Positions 15,020 through 16,783 of a stretch of DNA of 16,783 bases are shown here, in pieces. The notes beneath the pieces are model-generated. The model ran no database searches. It was not told the origin of the DNA and worked only from the letters and a program-made list of their open reading frames with translations. The position numbers and the translations under genes are program-made. The DNA is taken from positions 1-16,783 of the forward strand of contig JALOKS010000019.1 in the NCBI GenBank assembly GCA_025456385.1, in the 5' to 3' direction. The stretch is from Thermoanaerobaculales bacterium (lineage in GTDB: Bacteria; Acidobacteriota; Thermoanaerobaculia; Thermoanaerobaculales; Sulfomarinibacteraceae). Positions within the stretch are counted from its first letter, which is position 1. Each line of letters begins with the position of its first letter.

Positions 15020-16321
15020 ATGGACACCCTTTTCGGAACCGACGGCATCCGCGGCCGCGCCTTCGAGGCGCCGCTCGACGAGGCGACCGTGCGGCGCCTC
15101 GGAGCGGCGCTCGCCGCCGACCTCGGCGGCGGGGCGCCCCGGGTCCTGCTCGCCGGTGACACCCGCGCCTCGACCGCCGCTCTCGCCACCTGGCTGGGCT
15201 CCTCGCTGCGCGCCGCCGGCTGCGAGGTGGTGTGGGGCGGGGTGCTGCCGACGCCGGCGGTCTCGCGCCTGCTCGCCGAGCTCGGCGGCTTCGCGGCCGG
15301 GGTCGTGGTCTCCGCCTCGCACAACCCGGCCGAGGACAACGGCATCAAGGTTCTCGGTCCGACCGGCGAGAAGCTCGCCGACGAGCGCGAGCGCCACCTC
15401 GAGCGCCTGCTGCCCTCGGCGCCCGCCCGCCACGGGCCGGGCCTCCCCGCGGTCGACGGCGCGCTCGCCCGCCGCTACCTCGAGCTGCTGATCGCCGGCC
15501 ACCGCTCCGGGCGGCCGCTCGCCGGCCTCCACGTCGTCGTCGATGCCGCCCACGGCGCGGCCTCCGGGCTCGCCGAGGAGCTCCTCGACCACCTCGGCGC
15601 CCGGGTCTCCGCGATCGCCTCGACCCCGGACGGCCGCAACATCAACCGCGACTGCGGCGCGACCGCGCCCGCGCGGCTCGCGGCGGCGGTGCTCGAGCTC
15701 GGGGCCGACGGCGGCCTCGCCCTCGACGGCGACGCCGACCGCGCGCTGATCGTCGACGAGCGCGGGCGGGTCCTCGACGGCGACGACATCCTCCTCGCCT
15801 GGGCCTCGGAGCTCCACGGCGAGGGCCTTCTTCCCGGCGGACGCGTGGTGGCGACGGTGATGAGCAACTTCGGCCTCGAGCGGGCGCTCGCCGCGCGCGG
15901 CCTGACGACGGTCCGCTGCCCGGTGGGCGACCGCTCGGTGTGGCTCGCCATGGTCGCGAACGGCGCCGCCCTCGGCGGCGAGCAGTCGGGCCACGTCATC
16001 TGCTCCCACCACGGCGTGTCCGGCGACGGCCTCGTGACCGGCAGCCAGCTGCTCGCGATCGCCGCGCGGCGCGGCCTCCCGCTGTCCGCGCTCTCCGACC
16101 TCCGGCGCCTGCCGCAGGTCCTGCTCAACGTGCCGGTCGCCCGCAAGCTCCCCTTCGAGAGCCTGCCGCGGGTCGTCGGCGAGCTCGCCCACACCAGGAG
16201 CCGCCTCGCGGCGAGCGGCCGCGTCCTCCTGCGCTACTCCGGCACCGAGCCCCTGGCGGCGGCCGAGATCGAAGCGCTCGCCAACGGGCTCGCCGACGCG
16301 ATCCGGAACGAGCTGGGATAG
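15020..16321 (+). CDS. glmM: Phosphoglucosamine mutase, short C-terminal domain
   Basis: A 433-residue protein; the family is usually about 445. ATG 15020 lacks a strong Shine-Dalgarno. Motifs are F-G-T-D-G-I-R-G at the N-terminus, phosphoserine loop S-A-S-H-N-P (S100), magnesium loop D-G-D-A-D-R (236-241), sugar loop G-G-E-Q-S-G-H, and phosphate loop R-Y-S-G-T-E-P-L (405-412). It converts glucosamine-6-phosphate to glucosamine-1-phosphate for UDP-GlcNAc, feeding peptidoglycan and LPS. After the phosphate loop the family normally continues R-V-M-x-E-G and an acidic turn; here the chain passes straight into the final helix (A-A-A-E-I-E-A-L), about ten residues short. It is the last gene of the plus-strand run and is followed by a strong hairpin. 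Confidence 0.96.
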   Translation: MDTLFGTDGIRGRAFEAPLDEATVRRLGAALAADLGGGAPRVLLAGDTRASTAALATWLGSSLRAAGCEVVWGGVLPTPAVSRLLAELGGFAAGVVVSASHNPAEDNGIKVLGPTGEKLADERERHLERLLPSAPARHGPGLPAVDGALARRYLELLIAGHRSGRPLAGLHVVVDAAHGAASGLAEELLDHLGARVSAIASTPDGRNINRDCGATAPARLAAAVLELGADGGLALDGDADRALIVDERGRVLDGDDILLAWASELHGEGLLPGGRVVATVMSNFGLERALAARGLTTVRCPVGDRSVWLAMVANGAALGGEQSGHVICSHHGVSGDGLVTGSQLLAIAARRGLPLSALSDLRRLPQVLLNVPVARKLPFESLPRVVGELAHTRSRLAASGRVLLRYSGTEPLAAAEIEALANGLADAIRNELG

Positions 16322-16348
16322 CCCGCTAGCTGCGCCTCAGCTCCGTCA

Positions 16349-16443
16349 GGGTGCCAGGCTTTAGGAACTTGGGAAGTTGTTCAGAACGATCAAACCCGCT
16401 TAAATGTTGCTGCAACTTCCCAAGTTCCTAAAGCCTGGCACCC
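16349..16443. repeat. Perfect 31-bp inverted repeat between glmM and the hydrolase gene
   Basis: Arms at 16349-16379 and 16413-16443 are exact reverse complements; the 33-base spacer (16380-16412) is AT-rich. Each arm contains AACTTGGGAAGTT, itself a 5-bp hairpin with a 3-base loop. The right arm encodes the last residues and the TAG stop (16428-16430) of the minus-strand hydrolase. It could be a bidirectional terminator for two converging genes, or a MITE/REP-like repeat that inserted at the gene end. Confidence 0.93.
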
Positions 16444-16781
16444 CCGGAGCGCGACGCGACGTCGATGATGGCAGCGGCGACCCGCTCCGGCGCCTCGAGC
16501 GGAAGCAGGTGGCCGCAGCCCGGGACGACCTCGAGGCGGGCGCCCGGGATGCCGGCCGCGGCCTCCTCGGAGTAGGCGCCGAAGCCCGGCATGTCGTGCT
16601 CGCCGACCAGGACCGCGGCCGGCACCGCGATCTCGGCCAGGCGCTGCGGCGCCGTCCACGCGCGCTCCACCCGGTCGCGGGCGGCGGCGAGGTACTCGGC
16701 GCCCGGGAAGTCGCGGGTGATGGCAAGGGCCTGCGCGCGGACCTCCGGCCTCCGGAAGGAGGAGGCGAGGAGCGGGCTCGC
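16428..16781 (-). CDS. Alpha/beta hydrolase, C-terminal part (5' end beyond window)
   Basis: The frame enters from the window edge and runs 117 residues to a TAG at 16428. It shows the end of an alpha/beta hydrolase fold: a lid-like helical stretch, then V-P-A-A-V-L-V-G-E-H-D with the acidic residue of the triad, then P-G-C-G-H-L-L-P-L-E-A-P-E-R-V with the catalytic histidine. The nucleophile lies outside the window. Many family members are esterases, epoxide hydrolases, haloperoxidases or C-C bond hydrolases, so the substrate cannot be said. The last five residues (G-G-A-R-L) and the stop are encoded in or at the edge of the inverted repeat, so the native C-terminus may have been replaced. 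Confidence 0.85.
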   Translation of the reverse strand, partial: ASPLLASSFRRPEVRAQALAITRDFPGAEYLAAARDRVERAWTAPQRLAEIAVPAAVLVGEHDMPGFGAYSEEAAAGIPGARLEVVPGCGHLLPLEAPERVAAAIIDVASRSGGARL

Positions 16782-16783
16782 CG

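Noticed and set aside
16325..16345. AGCTG/CAGCT hairpin as the glmM terminator
   Set aside because: A five-base stem with no T-tract; the 31-bp inverted repeat just downstream is a far better transcript end.

Overview
This is a bacterial chromosomal window of very high GC content (roughly 70% by eye) with dense, short-spaced genes and a mix of ATG, GTG and TTG starts. A Tol/ExbBD-TonB envelope motor indicates a Gram-negative cell. The order tilS-hpt-ftsH-folP-cdaA-cdaR-glmM and the general protein style suggest Acidobacteriota (for example the Thermoanaerobaculia side) or a deep Myxococcota/Desulfobacterota-like lineage. That placement is an inference; there is no rRNA to settle it. I see no phage, IS transposase, CRISPR array or integrase. 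This is mostly housekeeping DNA with unusual intergenic repeats.

Layout. (1) 1-1828, minus strand: tolQ/exbB, tolR/exbD and a TonB/TolA-like gene cut by the window edge. (2) 1941-2016: tRNA-Phe with its own promoter and terminator. (3) 2366-4160: a small eight-cysteine zinc-ribbon gene facing an MFSD1-like MFS transporter. (4) 4323-5174: a Tat-exported calcineurin-type phosphoesterase. (5) 8583-5361, minus strand: a tight operon of a Cys-rich mini-protein, a HemL-like class III aminotransferase that lacks the PLP lysine, the ribosome-associated GTPase HflX, and an FmdB-type zinc ribbon. (6) 8670-8744: a CAU-anticodon tRNA directly upstream of tilS. (7) 8801-16321, plus strand: tilS, hpt, ftsH, folP, cdaA, cdaR and glmM, several joined by stop/start overlaps. 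This run links tRNA-Ile decoding, purine salvage, membrane proteolysis, folate synthesis, c-di-AMP signalling and the entry to peptidoglycan synthesis. (8) 16428 to the end, minus strand: the C-terminal part of an alpha/beta hydrolase.

The strongest unexplained signal lies between the genes. Four islands (1038-1145, 2803-2876, 5175-5351, 16349-16443) are long inverted repeats. Two of them are built of five short quasi-palindromic units on each side of a spacer, with 7-8 base periods. Their sequences differ but the architecture is shared. Three lie where genes converge, and in two of those the repeat supplies stop codons. Other points of note are an 18-base inverted copy of the tRNA-Phe anticodon arm in its own terminator trailer, loss of the catalytic lysine in the aminotransferase, an altered PRPP loop in Hpt, a GlmM with a shortened phosphate-binding end, and a shared -10 motif resembling GCTAYAATG at six probable promoters.
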